A stretch of 64,000 nucleotides of DNA from Delphinapterus leucas (lineage: Eukaryota; Chordata; Mammalia; Artiodactyla; Monodontidae), in assembly GCF_002288925.2 (NCBI RefSeq), contig NW_022098044.1, positions 10,955,388-11,019,387 on the forward strand, read 5' to 3'. Under the pieces are notes generated by a model. The model did not search any database, was not told where the DNA came from, and was given only the letters and a program-made list of their open reading frames with translations. The translations under genes and the position numbers were made by a program. This document shows positions 14,208-27,745 of this stretch, piece after piece; position 1 is the stretch's first letter; every line of letters starts with the position of its first letter.

Positions 14208-14330
14208 AGGGAATTCCCTGGTGGTCCAGTGGTTAGGGCTTGGTGCTCTCACTGCCAGGGACCCAGGTTTGATCCCTGGTTGGGGAACTAAGATCCTGCA
14301 AGAAGATGTGGCACAGCAAAAAAAAAATAG
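14208..14330 (+). mobile_element. CHR-type SINE, short form
   Basis: Head GGGAATTCCCTGGTGGTCCA, body with TTTGATCCCTGGTTGGGGAA, tail of nine A. Inserted in the old L1 of intron 14. Confidence 0.9.
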
Positions 14331-14499
14331 GTCAGGGAAGCATGTTTTAAAAAAAAAGACAGGGAAGATACGGAAGACATAAATCAAACATCTAAAAATA
14401 AAAATTTTAATGGATAAGATCACTGCAGAAGATTTGGGAATCTGAATTTACAGCAATAAAAACTATCTAAAATGAAACACAAAGTAAAAAAGACTAAAG

Positions 14500-14726
14500 A
14501 GGGCTTCCCTGGTGGCGCAGTGGTTGAGAGTCCGCCTGACGATGCAGGGGACACGGGTTCGTGCTCCGGTCCAGGAAGATCCCACATGCCATGGAGCAGC
14601 TGGGCCCGTGAGCCACGGCCGCTGAGCCTGCGCGTCCAGAGCCTGTGCTCCGCAACGGGAGAGGCCACAACAGTGAGAGGCCCGCGTACCGCAAAAAAAA
14701 AAACAAAAAAAAAAAAAAAAAAAAAA
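14500..14726 (+). mobile_element. CHR-2-type SINE
   Basis: Complete CHR-2-like element ending in a long A-rich tail interrupted by one C. Inserted in the old L1 of intron 14. Confidence 0.93.
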
Positions 14727-14796
14727 GAAAGGATATCCATGCGATGAGCAGTGTAACAACGCACAGCCACATATGTGTAACTGGAATCGCAGAGAC

Positions 14797-14831
14797 CGTG
14801 TGCGTGTGTGTGCGCGCGCACGCGCGTGCAC
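14797..14831. repeat. (TG)n/(CG)n alternating purine-pyrimidine tract
   Basis: About 35 nt alternate purine and pyrimidine without a break, moving from TG units to CG units and back. Such tracts can adopt left-handed Z-DNA. Confidence 0.9.
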
Positions 14832-15393
14832 CAGTGAGGAAGATGACAGAAAAAAATTTTTGAAGAGATAATACCTGAAGAATTTTCAAACTTGATGAAA
14901 ACCATAATCTTACAGATCCAAGCAGCTTAACAAACCTCAGTCACGAGAAACATGAAGGAAACAACACTAAAGCACATCATAATTAAATTGCTTAAAACCA
15001 CTGATAAAAGAAGAAATCTAAAAATAAAAAAGACATTATAAAGAGAAGAAAAAAGAGAATGAAAGCAGACTTTTCATTGGAAATGATGAAAGCCAAAACT
15101 CAGTAGAGCAATATCTTTAAAGCACTAAAAGAAAAAAGTCAATCTAGAATTCCATACCCAATGAAAATGTCTTTTAAGAAGTAACATGAAATGAAGACTT
15201 TTTTTGATACACAAAAGAATTCATCGTCAGCAGATGAGCAGTATAAGAAAAGAAAAGGCAGTCCTTCAGACAGAAAGAAAGTGATACTAGATAGAAATCT
15301 GGATTTACACAAAGGAAAAAGCACCAGAAATGGTAAACACATGGGTAAAAATTAAAAGACTTATTAAAAAATTCTTAAAAAGATAAATGTTTA

Positions 15394-15764
15394 AAGCTAA
15401 ATTAGGGCTTAACTGGTGGTACAGTGGTTAAGAATCTGCCTGCCAATGCGGGGTACATGGGTTCAAGCCCTGGTCCGGGAAGATCCCCCATGCCGAGGAG
15501 CAACAAAGCCCATGTAAAACAACTACAGAGCCTATGCTCTAGAGTCTGTGAGCCATAACTACTGAGCCCGTGTGCCACAACAACTGAAGCCCACACGCCC
15601 TAGAGCCCATGCTCTGCAACAAGAGAAGCCACCGCAATGAGAAGCCCGAGCACCACAACAAAGAGTAGCCCCCACTCGCCGCAACTAGAGAAAGCCTGTG
15701 CACAGCAACAAAGACTCAACGCAGCCAAAGATAAAAAAAATAAAAATAAAAACAAGCTAAATTA
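15394..15764 (+). mobile_element. CHR SINE, long form, with TSD
   Basis: Complete long element. Perfect TSD AAGCTAAATTA at 15394-15404 and 15754-15764. Inserted in the old L1. Confidence 0.94.
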
Positions 15765-16042
15765 ACAACAATGTAGATATAATTCAATATACTGACAGAG
15801 AAGTAAAATGCATGAGAACGCACAAAAGCTACTGGAGTAGGGGTAAAAAATGGAAGTATACTGTTGTAATGCTCTTATACTATATGTAAAGAGGTATGCT
15901 ACTACTTGAAGGTAGACTATAATAAGTTAAAGATGTATATCATAAACCCTAAAGCAACCCAGAAGAAAATAAAACAAGAGATATAACTAATCAAATTAGC
16001 AAGATAAAACGGAATCATTAAAAACCAAAAAACCTCAATTGA

Positions 16043-16268
16043 AGAGAAGGGAGGAGGCTTCCCTGGTGGTGCAGTGGTTGAGAGTCCGCTTGCCGATGCA
16101 GGGGACGCGGGTTCGTGCCCTGGTCCAGGAAGATCCCACATGCCGCGGAGCGGCTAGGCCCGTGGGTCATGGCCGCTGGGCCTGTGCATCTGGAGCCTGT
16201 GCTCCGCAACGAGAGAGGCCACAACAGTGAGAGGCCCGTGTACCGCAAAAAAAAAAGAGAGAAGGGAG
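16043..16268 (+). mobile_element. CHR-2-type SINE with TSD
   Basis: Complete element. TSD AGAGAAGGGAG at 16043-16053 and 16258-16268. Inserted in the old L1. Confidence 0.93.
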
Positions 16269-17685
16269 AGGAGAAAAAAGGGAACAAAAAACAGACAAAG
16301 TAGAAAACAAATAGCCGGATGTTAATCACATTAAATGTAGATGGCCTGCCCTGATTAAAAGTCAGAGACTGTCAAATTGGATAAAAAGAAGTAAAACACA
16401 ATTGTATGTTGTCTATAATAAAACGCAAGTTAACTATATAAGGACAGAAATAAGTTAAATCTAAAAAGATGGAAAAAATATACCATGTTAACACTGATAA
16501 AAAGAAAGCTGCAGAGGTTATATTAATATCAAAGTAGACTTCAGAGTAAATAATATTGCCAGGAACAAAAAGGTCATTTCATAACAATTAATGGATCCAT
16601 TAACCAAGAGGACATAACAATCCTTAATGTTTATGCCCTATAATAGAGTTTTAAAATTCCTGAAGCAAAAACTGATAGAACTGAAAGGCACAGTCATTTC
16701 TATAAATACAAAGTCAGAGATTTCAACACCCCTCTCTTAATAGTTAACAGAATAAGTAGACAGAAAATCAGTAAGGACACAGGAGACTTGAATAATCTGA
16801 ATTCAGTGATTTATAGAAAACTACCTAATAATAGAATACATATTATTTTCAATAGCATGGAGAACATTTATCAAAATGAACCATATTCTGAGAATAAAAC
16901 AAGTCTCAATAAATTTTTTAAAATTCGCATCATACAAAGTATGTTTTATAACCACAAATTAGAAATCAATAACAGAAAACCTGGAAAATCTACAAATACT
17001 TGAAAACTAAACAACACACTTCTGAATAACCCACTAGTTAAAGAACAAATCACAAAAGAAATTAAAAGTATTTGGAACGGAATGAAAATAAAAAACAAAA
17101 TTTATGGGATGCAGCTAAAGCAACGTTTAGAAGGAAATTTATAGTTTAAAGCTTGTATTGAAAAAAAAGAGAAAGGTCTCAAATTAATGACATACACTTT
17201 TAATCAAAAGAAGCACAGACTGACCCAAAGTAGCAGTAAAAACAAAACAAAAAAGAGCACATATCAATAAAACTGAAAACAGAAAAACAACAGAGAAACT
17301 CAATGAAACCAAAAGCTGGTTCTTGGAGAAAAATCAATAAAATTGATAAACCTCTTGCTAGACTAATCAGGAAAAAGAGAAAAGATGCAAATTATGGCTT
17401 TTAGGAGTCAGAAAGGGCAAATCAATATAGATCCTACAGACATTAAATGGAATACTCGGAACAACTTCATGACAATAAATTTGATAACTTAAGATGAAAT
17501 GGTCAAATTCCTTGAAAGACACAAACTACCAAAGTTCACCCAGAAGATTCAGATAACATGACTAGCCCTACTTCTATTAAAAGAATGGATTTTGTAGTTA
17601 AAACCCTTCACACAAACAAAAGGAAACTTCAATCATCAGGAAGGAAAAAAATAGCAATATCAATATCTAGGTAAATATAACAGAC

Positions 17686-17965
17686 CAGAAGTTGGCACAC
17701 TTTTTCTGTAAAGGGCCAGACAATAACTATTTTAGGCTTAATGGGTCAAGTGAGATAGATATATATATCACGAGTTGGTATATGTATGTATGTGTGTGTG
17801 TATATATATATATATATACACCAACTCAACTCCGCTGGTAAAGTATAAAAGCAAGATAGACAACACATAAATGACTGAGCATGTCTGTATTCCAATACTA
17901 CTATACTTTATGAACTCTAAAGTCTAAAATTTTCATGTATCATGATATATTCTTTTGATGTTTTT
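17686..17965 (+). mobile_element. hAT-type DNA transposon copy broken by a microsatellite
   Basis: GTTGGCACACTTTTTCTGTA, AAAGGGCCAGACAATAACTA and TTTTAGGCTTAATGGGTCAA, then after a (TA)/(TG) run CAACTCAACTCCGCTGGTA and GCATGTCTGTATTCCAATAC. This is the same repeat as 28365-28700, which is in the opposite orientation. The family label (hAT/Charlie-like) is from memory. Confidence 0.65.
17756..17827. repeat. TA/TG microsatellite with inverted-repeat arms
   Basis: A (TA)n-(TG)n-(TA)n core is enclosed by GAGTTGGT (17772-17779) and its complement ACCAACTC (17820-17827), giving a potential hairpin of about 56 bp. Confidence 0.9.
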
Positions 17966-20339
17966 CAATCACTTAAAAGAGCAAAATGAACCCAAAGCAA
18001 GCAAAAAGAAGGAAAAAAAAAAAAACAGAATTTTGGGAAAATTAAAAAAAAAAAAAAAAAAAGAGAGAAAATTCAAACTAAAATCTCATTCTTTCAAAGA
18101 TTAGTAAAACTGGCAAGCTTCTAAGCCAGACTGGTAAAGAAAAAAAGAAAAAAGACATATCACTGATATCAAGAACGTCTAGATTTGGAGATGACGTGAT
18201 TTCTATGTAGAAAATCCTAAGGAATTGCCAAAAAGCGACTAGAACTAATAAGTGGGTTTATCATGGTTGCAGGATATAAGGTCAATATTAAAAAAGCAAC
18301 TATTTCTACACAACAGCAATCAACAATCAGAAATGGAAAATTTTAAAAATAGTATTTACAATAGTGTCAAAAAAATGAAATAGGGATCAACTGACAAAAG
18401 ATATGCAAGATCCACGCACTGAAAACTACAAAACATTGATGAAAGAAATTGAAGTAAATAAACGGAGAGATACATTGTGTTCGTGGGTTAGAAGACTCAA
18501 TAGTGCTAAGATGCCAGTTCTCTCCCCAATTAATCCATACATTTGAGGCAATCTCCATCAAAACTTGAGACCTTTTATAAAAATTGACAAACTGATTAGA
18601 ATATTTATTTGGAAATGCAAAGGACCTAGAATAGACAAAAGTTAAAAGACTTACACTATTGCTTTTAAGACACATCATGACGCTATAGCAATCAAGACAT
18701 AACACACACATAGCTCACTGGAATAGAACAGATTCCTAAAATAGACTCACACATGTATGGTTAGTTGATTTCAATAAAGATGTCATGGTACCTCAATGAA
18801 GAAAAGATAATCTTTTCAAAAAATTGTGTTGGAACAACTGGATAGCCTTAAGCAAAAAGATGAACCCTGTTATGTCACATCCTATACAAAATTTAACAAA
18901 AATGGATCACAGATCTAAGTATAAGAGCTGAAACTGTAAGGCTTCTAGTAGAAAATATAGGAGAAAATCTTAGTGACCTTGGGTTTGGCAAAGATTTTTT
19001 TTAATACATGACATAAAAAGCAGGAACTATACAAAACTGATGAACTGGTAACTGATAAATTAAAAATGTTGGTTCTTCAAATGACACTGTTACAAATATT
19101 AAAAGTCAAACCACAGACCAGGAGAAAATATCTGCAAAACATATATCTGACAAAGGACTTGTATTTAGAATATATAAATAACTCTTACAACTCAGTAATA
19201 AAAAAGGAAACAACTCAATTTTTTTAAATGGACAAAAGACCTGAACAGACATTTAACCAAAGAAAATATAGAAATGACAAATAAGCATGGCAAATGTTCA
19301 ATATATCATTAGGCATTGAGGAAATGCAAACAAAAACACAATTAGAATGAGTAAAATTAAAAAGACTGATCATACCAAGAGTTGGTCACAATGTGGAGCA
19401 ACTAGAAACACTGCTTATAGGAATGTAAAATGGTACGACTGTGGAAAATAGTCTGGCAGTAAAGCCTACACCTACCATATGGTGTACCCATTCCACTATA
19501 ACATGTTTCCATACAAAAATGAAAGCATACATCCTCAGAAAGACTTATACATTAATGTTCATAGCAGCTTTATTCGCGATAGCCCCAAACTAGAAACAAC
19601 CTAAAAACCTGCACACAGGTGAATGGATAAATTGTGGTTATATCCGTATTAGGGAATACTAACAATAAAAAGGAAATCAATTATTGATACGTGTGACAAC
19701 TACAGAAAAATCTCAAAAGAATTATGCTGAGTGAAAGCCAGACCAAAAAGAAAGGAAAAAAAAAAAGGAGTACACACTGTAGGATTCCATTTACATAAAA
19801 TTTTTTAAATTTATAGTGACAGAAAGCAGACCAGACTAGAGATGAGAGATGGGAAGGTCGAGAGGGATGCAGGAACAAATTACAAAGAGGCACCAGGAAA
19901 CATCTGTGGGTGATAGATATGTTCATTTGGACTATGGTGATACTTTCTGTTTCGCTGGTGTATACGTATGTCAAAAGTTATCAAACTGTTATACTTTAAA
20001 TATGTGAACATTGTTGTACCTCAATTATACTTCAGTAAAGCTGTAAAGAAAGAAAAAAAGTAGAATGAACTGTCAAGTACAGAGCTTTGGAGAACCCTGA
20101 CATTTAAGGATAGAAGAAAGAAAAGGAATCACTAAAGAAGAAAAAGAAACTGATCATAGGCAGGATAAGATGCAAATTATTACAGTTATCAACTTCAGGG
20201 GAGTTGTAAACAGTGTAGAATGACAAAGAAATTAAGAAAGTCGGTGATTAAGAAAAGACCAGTGGATTTAGACATTAGGATATACGTATTAAAAGAGCAA
20301 AACATTCAGAGGTCACCAAAGAGACCAGTACTGAAGTCA

Positions 20340-20589
20340 GAATGTCAAGGGTTAGGGCTTCCCTGGTGGCACAGTGGTTGAGAGTCCGCCTGCCAATGCA
20401 GGGGACACGGGTTCGTGCCCGGTCCGGGAAGGTCCCACGTGCCGTGGAGCGGCTGGGCCCATGAGCCATGGCCGCTGAGCCTGCACATCCGGAGCCTGTG
20501 CTCCGCAACGGGAGAGACCACAGCAGTGAGAGGCCCGCGTACCGCCAAAAAAAACCACAAAAAAAACAAAAAACGAATGTCAAGGGTTA
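20340..20589 (+). mobile_element. CHR-2-type SINE with TSD
   Basis: Complete element with perfect 15-bp TSD GAATGTCAAGGGTTA at 20340-20354 and 20575-20589. It lies about 290 bp from FANCI exon 14. Confidence 0.95.
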
Positions 20590-20880
20590 AGAGAACGGGA
20601 GGTCAGTGAGTGACAGCAGAAGGACAGCACTCACCTGAGAAGTATTCAAACAAAAAAGAGAGAAAGTTGATGCAAGACAGAAGTTTCACTCATTAGTTAT
20701 ATGCTCTTTTCCTTCTTGACAATATAAATGCATTTATGTTTTACTGGCATCATAATCAAAGATGTCATTAAAGATGTCAATCTACTGTATCATTACATTT
20801 TTTTTCCAGGACCAAAAGCATTATGACATTTAAATAAAAATGTTCCTGACAACTTTATCCACCCTTCCAAAGTTCAATAC

Positions 20881-20968
20881 CTATGAAATGAGTGATGGGG
20901 GAGGATCCTCTGGTAACAACCCTGTTGAGGACCTGCTCCAGAATTTCTTGTCTGATCATCTCATGGAT
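20881..20968 (-). CDS. FANCI: FANCI exon 14 (residues 432-461)
   Basis: 88 nt between acceptor cttttag and donor gtattg. The exon encodes [20 protein letters not shown] and then GSSPITHFI, plus the first base of an Asp codon completed in exon 15 across the 9.1-kb L1-filled intron 14. Confidence 0.96.
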
Positions 20969-22570
<1,602 letters not shown>

Positions 22571-22729
22571 TTAGTTAAGAAGAAAAACTTAGTAAAATAC
22601 CTTACCTCTATATTCTCTGCCACGTTACATATTTCCCAAACTTGACCTGGATAACCAACACTCCACATCAATTCTGGATTTCTTAATGAACAGTAATGGG
22701 AATGGTAGGCAAGCAATCTCTACCGACAG

Positions 22730-23870
22730 AACACCGAGAAAATCCAAAAACTACAGAACATTAAAAAACATATGAGGCAGGGCAGTACTCTGAGAGGATG
22801 ACAACATGCTGGAGGATTAAGTCAATGCCACACCTAGAAGATTAGCCCTTGGTACACCCTACCACTATCCTCAAGTCACAGAGGCAGAATGTGTTAAAAG
22901 ATACAGCACTCTCAGACAAACTAATGGGGAATATCAAAAACGATAATAAGGAGATAAGCAATAACCACCAAATACAAGAAAACAGTATCACCACGAAAGA
23001 GAAGCACCAAACTCAATGAAGACAACTAATCGCTAAGGGAAAAGGTTAATGGAACAAAGAGAAGATTTTAAAAGTCTAATGAATATCCTCAGAGAAATAA
23101 GAAAGAATATTATAGAATGAAACAAAAAATGAACTGTTATGAAAATAGAACCAATTAGAAATATTGGAAATAGAAAACATGACGGATAGAGTGAAAAAAA
23201 TCAATAAATGGACCTAAGAATAAAATGGGCAGAGCTGAAGAAATAATTATTGAGAAGAGCGAACTAAGGAATTTTTGTTGAACTTGACACAAAAAGACAA
23301 AAATATAAAAAACGTGAAAGAAAAATTAAGAGATACAGCACACAGATCAAGAAATTCCAACAGTTAATAAGAGAGAAAAAGGGGAGACGGTACTCAAAGA
23401 AAATAGAAGAAAATCATTACAGAGTTTAGGAAAGACATGACTCCTTACAGTGAGAGGGCACACCAATTATCAAACAGAAATGAATTTAAAAGGAACTTAC
23501 ATAAACACAAATTGTGTTAAATTTCAGAAGATCAAGGATAAAAATAAAGTCTTAAAAGTTCCCATGAAGAAAAATAACAGATTATCTAAAATAATACAAG
23601 AATCAGATAACCATCAGACTTTTCATCAGCAATTCTAGATGCAAAAAGACAACGTGAAACTGATTATAAACTCAGAATTTTAAACCTCGTCCAACTATTA
23701 CTGTTCAAGTGGAAGAGCAAAACAAAGACATTTTCAGATATGAAAAGTTTACTATCCACAAACCATATCAGAAAGGATTACTGCAAAAAATATATACTTA
23801 TGGCATATTTCCAAGTGAAAAGTATGAGGTTCAAAAGATAGATGTAAACAAAGAAACCAGTAAAATTATG
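22730..23870 (+). mobile_element. L1 ORF1-region fragment, old
   Basis: A-rich sequence with ORF1-like stretches (GAAATAGAAAACATGACGGA, GCAATTCTAGATGCAAAAAG) in the order of old L1s. No intact frame. In FANCI intron 12. Confidence 0.65.
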
Positions 23871-24601
23871 AAGTCTAAATAAGTATAGTCTGTTAATAAT
23901 CTTAACAAGAATGAAGTGGAGAAATGTGTGCTGTGGGCTAAAGTTACCATCTTGGAGGGAGGAGACAGTTGTAGTCGGTTTGCTACAAAATGTTTATCTG
24001 TAACATGAAAGAGCTCATACATGATTGGTAAACAGGGGAGGTAAGTATAACCTGGAAGTTGTATTGGTTCATAGGTGATTTTTTTTCCTAGTACATTAAT
24101 GTTCTGCACCTCTAAGTATCTGCAGGTAAACACAAAGTATGTCAATAGAGCTAAATATAGCAAACCATGGAGACAAACCACAGACAAAGCATGACACAGT
24201 AAAGACCGTTATAACAGCTAACGTATATTCTGAAATACAACATTAAACATGAAAGTAACAACCAGGATGGTTACCAGTTTTTTCAATTTGATTTAAAATG
24301 GATTTGCCTAAAACTGCTAATTTAATTGTCTAAAACTGCTAATTCAATTCCATCCATCAGTCCCAAACTCCAACAGTTAAAGTAAATAAAACTCGGTTTT
24401 CTACTCACCTAAAAAGCCAATGAAGACTCAGGCCAATAGAGTAGTAATAGCATTAAAGGAAATAGCATGAAAGGAGCAAAGGTACCTACTTCAGTTTTGT
24501 ATCCTTGCTATCAAGGTGGCCAAGAGCTCAGCCCTTGGGATTCAAGGATCTTCTGATCTTAACACTAAATACCCTATGAACCTTATGGTTCATGAACTTA
24601 C
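23871..24601. other. Intron 12 remainder, no recognised feature
   Basis: Includes a local duplication of AAACTGCTAATT(T/C)AATT at about 24310 and 24334. Otherwise nothing recognised up to the exon 12 donor. Confidence 0.55.
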
Positions 24602-24738
24602 CTATTCTTTACCACTTCCAAGATCATGGTTGAAACACAACATCTATGAGGAACTAGATTCTGAAGAAATTTTGAGCCTTGGAGAAGCTGAAGATCCTTA
24701 AAGCTTTTTATAACCAAAGACTTTAAAAGGTCAAATAC
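24602..24738 (-). CDS. FANCI: FANCI exon 12 (residues 326-371)
   Basis: 137 nt between acceptor atattag and donor gtaagt. The exon encodes [20 protein letters not shown], then [21 protein letters not shown] replaces RSY of remembered human FANCI. An AG inside the exon at about 24704 looks like an acceptor but would delete 12 conserved codons. Confidence 0.94.
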
Positions 24739-25385
24739 CTAATATAATGAAAGAAATAGGAAAATGAAGCAAAAAATGATAGCCCATACTATAGAATCTT
24801 AACCCTGTAACTGTTCCTACTTGCTGCCATACACTCATATCCCTATGACAACTGTTTCACTGATGAGTATGATACAAAAATTATGACTTTCAGTGGGAAC
24901 TTAAAAGAGCTGAAGACAGGTCTTCCTTGAGAGGAAAAGGGCTAAAAATCAATATTACCCACAACCAGAGAAACACATATGAGAAAAAAGGGTAAAGGAT
25001 TTTGTATTTTCATTCTTTCAAATAACAGATTCTCATTAACTTCAAGTTGATCAGGGACAGTTTCTTAGAAAGCTACAACATAATACAACTGCAATGAATA
25101 CCCAGCTAAACCTCCCATTCTTGCTACTTGGACTGTGTGATGTTTCCACTCTTATTCCCATCTCACCACCTGGCTTACCACACAATAGGAAGTGGAGGTA
25201 TAAACCAAGTATCTGAAGAAGTCTTCAAGCAGCCCACAGAGAACAGTGTGGGCCTACATTCTTATAGGGGAATATGCCGCTGGTAGGGTGGGAGTGGAAT
25301 TGTTTAGGAAAAGATAATTTTAAAAAAACAGACTATTGTACACTTTATCAACTACAGAAGGAACCAAAAAGTCATTCATAAATAC

Positions 25386-25478
25386 CTGTTCCTCAAATCT
25401 TTGTATTCTTGTTACAGAGAGGAAGAGGGCAATGCTGAAAGGACATATATCACTACCGAAATCTCCTTGCTGTCCTGC
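25386..25478 (-). CDS. FANCI: FANCI exon 11 (residues 295-325)
   Basis: 93 nt, phase 0 at both ends, between acceptor tgttctag and donor gtattt. The exon encodes [20 protein letters not shown] then [10 protein letters not shown]. The stretch after GQQGD differs clearly from the remembered human sequence, while the flanks match. It would be easy to miss in a frame scan because it has no start codon. Confidence 0.94.
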
Positions 25479-26156
25479 CTAGAACAGATAAATCAAAAAG
25501 GAGTCATAACTTACATCTGAAAAGTATAACATATCCTATAAAAACAAGTCCTTAGATGGATCAGAAACCTAAATATAAGAGCTAAAACTATAAAACTTTT
25601 AAAAGGAAACACAGTAGGAAATCTTCAAGACTTTGGATTAAAGATTTCTTAGATACAATAACAAAAACATAATTTATATAAGAAAAAAACTGATAAATTG
25701 GATCTCATTAAAAATCAAAACTTTTGTGCTTCAAAAGACACCATTAAGAAAATGAAACAAGCCACAGACTGAAAAAAATATTTGCTAATTACATACATGA
25801 TAAAGGACTTGTACCCATGATATACAAAGCATTCTTAAAACTCTTTAAGTCACAATCAAAAAATGGGCAAAAGATCTGAAAAGACATTTCATCAAAGATA
25901 TCAGAACAACTAAATAAGCACATGAAAAGATGTTTGGTTATCATCAGTCACTAAGGAATTGCAAAGTAAAACCTCTATGAGATACTGTTTCACAGCTATT
26001 AGAATAGGTATATTAAAAAAAAAAAAAAAAAGACAGTAACAAATGTTGGCCAGGATGTGGATAAACAGGAGCCCTCATACAGTGCTGACGGATATGTAAA
26101 ATGATGTAGCCACTTTGGAGAACAATTTGGTAGTTTCTTTAAATTATAAACATATG

Positions 26157-26281
26157 GGACTTCCCCAGTGGTCCAGTGATTAAGACTCCGTGCTTCCACT
26201 GCAGGGGGCGCAGGTTCGATCCCTGGTCAGGGAACTAAGATCCCACATGCCACACGGCATGGCCAAGAAAAAAAGAAAAAC

Positions 26282-26282
<1 letters not shown>
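26157..26282 (+). mobile_element. CHR-type SINE, short form
   Basis: Short element, head GGGACTTCCCCAGTGGTCCA, tail A-rich and running straight into the (TA)n tract. Inserted in an L1 3' fragment. Confidence 0.9.
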
Positions 26283-26337
<55 letters not shown>

Positions 26338-26357
26338 AGAGAGAGAGAGAGAGAGAT
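26283..26357. repeat. (TA)n followed by (GA)n microsatellite
   Basis: An uninterrupted alternating T/A run from about 26285 to 26335 leads into a GA run to 26357. It starts at the A-rich tail of the short SINE, the usual seed for such repeats. Confidence 0.97.
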
Positions 26358-26803
26358 AAATGTATTACATAACCCAGAAATTCCACTTGTAGGTATCTAC
26401 CCAAGAGAAATGAAAACATATGTCCACACAAAGACATGCATGTGAATGTTCACAACAGCATTATTCATAATAGCCAAAAAGTAAAAACTCAAATGTCCAT
26501 CAACTGGTGAACAGCTAAACAATGGATATGTCTATACAATGGAATACTATTTAACAATAAAAAGGGATGAAATACTTGTAAGTGCTACAACATGGATAAA
26601 CCTCGAAAATTATGCTAAATGAAAGAAGCCATACACAAAAGATTACATATTGTATGATTCTATTTATATGAAATCAGGAAAGGTAAATCTATAGAAACAG
26701 GCATGAAGAATCTTACAAGGTGATGAAAATGTTCTAAAACTGAATTATGATGATGGTTGCACAATTAGGTAAACTTATGAAAAATCAATGAATTACACAC
26801 TTA

Positions 26804-27172
26804 AAATGGGTGTATTTTTTTTTTCTTTTTTTTTTGGCTGTGTTGGGTCTTCGTTGCTGTGCGTGGGCTTTCTCTAGTTGCAGTGAGCGGGGGCTACTCT
26901 TTGTTGCGGTGCGTGGGCTTCTCATCGTCCTGGCTTCTCTTGTTGTGCAGCACGGGCTCTAAGCGCGCAGGCTTCAGTAGTTGTGGCACGTGGGCTCAGC
27001 AGTTGTGGCTTGCAGGCTCTAGAGCTCAGGCTCAGTAGTTGTGGCGCACGGGCTTAGTTGCTCCACGGCATGTGGGATCTTCCTGGGCCAGGGCTTGAAC
27101 CCATGTCCCTTGCATTGGCAGGCAGATTCTTAACCACTGTGCCACCAGGGAAGCCCCAAATGGGTGTATTTT
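26804..27172 (-). mobile_element. CHR SINE, long form, with TSD
   Basis: Minus-strand element of about 340 bp. Perfect 15-bp TSD AAATGGGTGTATTTT at 26804-26818 and 27158-27172. Confidence 0.95.
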
Positions 27173-27247
27173 ATGTTATGTAAATTGTACCTCAATAAAG
27201 CTTAAAAAATAGATCTTTAAGCCCTGAAAGAAATGACAAGAAACAAA

Positions 27248-27596
27248 AGAAAAAAAGGAATACAGCTTCCCTGGTGGAGCAGTGGTTAACAATCCTCCTG
27301 CCAATGCAGGGGACACAGGTTTGATCCCTGGCCCAGGAAGATTCCACATGCTGCAGAGCAACTAAGCCCGTGCATCACAACTACTGAGTCTGCGTGCCAC
27401 AAATACTGAAGCTCGCACGCCTAGAGCCTGTGCTCCGCAGCAAGAGAAGCCACAACAATGGGAAGCCCATGCACTGCTATGAAGAGTAGCCCTGGCTCGC
27501 CGACTAGAGAAAGGCTGTGCACAGCAATGAAGACCCAACACAGCCAAAAATAAAAACAAATAAATTAATCAATTAAAAAAAAGAAAAAAAGGAATA
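27248..27596 (+). mobile_element. CHR SINE, long form, with TSD
   Basis: Complete element with 15-bp TSD AGAAAAAAAGGAATA at 27248-27262 and 27582-27596. It splits L1-derived sequence. Confidence 0.94.
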
Positions 27597-27745
27597 AATA
27601 TAAAATCAAAGATGAATAAAACAGAAAACCAACAAACAAATATAAAACAGTCGATAAAGCTGGTTCTTTGAAAAGATCAATAATATAGTTACTGTAAACC
27701 TAAATAAAAAGAAGAGTGAACAGATACAGAGACGACAAAGGAGCT
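27597..27745 (+). mobile_element. L1 ORF2 fragment
   Basis: AAAGCTGGTTCTTTGAAAAG is a hallmark of L1 ORF2. The fragment is continuous with sequence left of the SINE at 27263. Confidence 0.7.

Larger units (their letters stand above)
13290..20060 (+). mobile_element. Old near-full-length L1, antisense in FANCI intron 14
   Basis: 5'UTR-like sequence (13.3-13.95 kb) leads to ORF1-like (14.8-15.35 kb), ORF2 start at about 16310 (ATCACATTAAATGTAGATGG), reverse-transcriptase remnants, and a 3' end at about 20050 (TATACTTCAGTAAAGCTGTA). Heavily mutated, with no long frame. It carries four or more SINEs and a hAT copy. It accounts for most of the 9.1-kb intron. Confidence 0.85.
25545..27210 (+). mobile_element. 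L1 3' portion, split by two SINEs and a microsatellite
   Basis: ORF2-end sequence (AAATGGGCAAAAGATCTGAA, AATGTTGGCCAGGATGTGGA, TAGCCAAAAAGTAAAAACTC) to a 3' end TGTACCTCAATAAAGCTTAA at about 27203. Interrupted at 26157, 26283 and 26819. FANCI intron 10. Confidence 0.85.

Noticed and set aside
14420..14905. Long minus-strand frame (about 160 codons) and its neighbours in other frames
   Set aside because: Made of CHR-2 SINE complement ([22 protein letters not shown] peptide, which recurs at every such SINE) plus poly(T) and (TG)n translation.
24516..24701. Plus-strand 61-codon frame
   Set aside because: Antisense shadow of FANCI exon 12.
24700..24712. Alternative acceptor AG/CTTTAAG for FANCI exon 12
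   Set aside because: It would remove 12 codons (VFDLLK...) that match human FANCI and break the frame with exon 11; the upstream atattag acceptor restores both.
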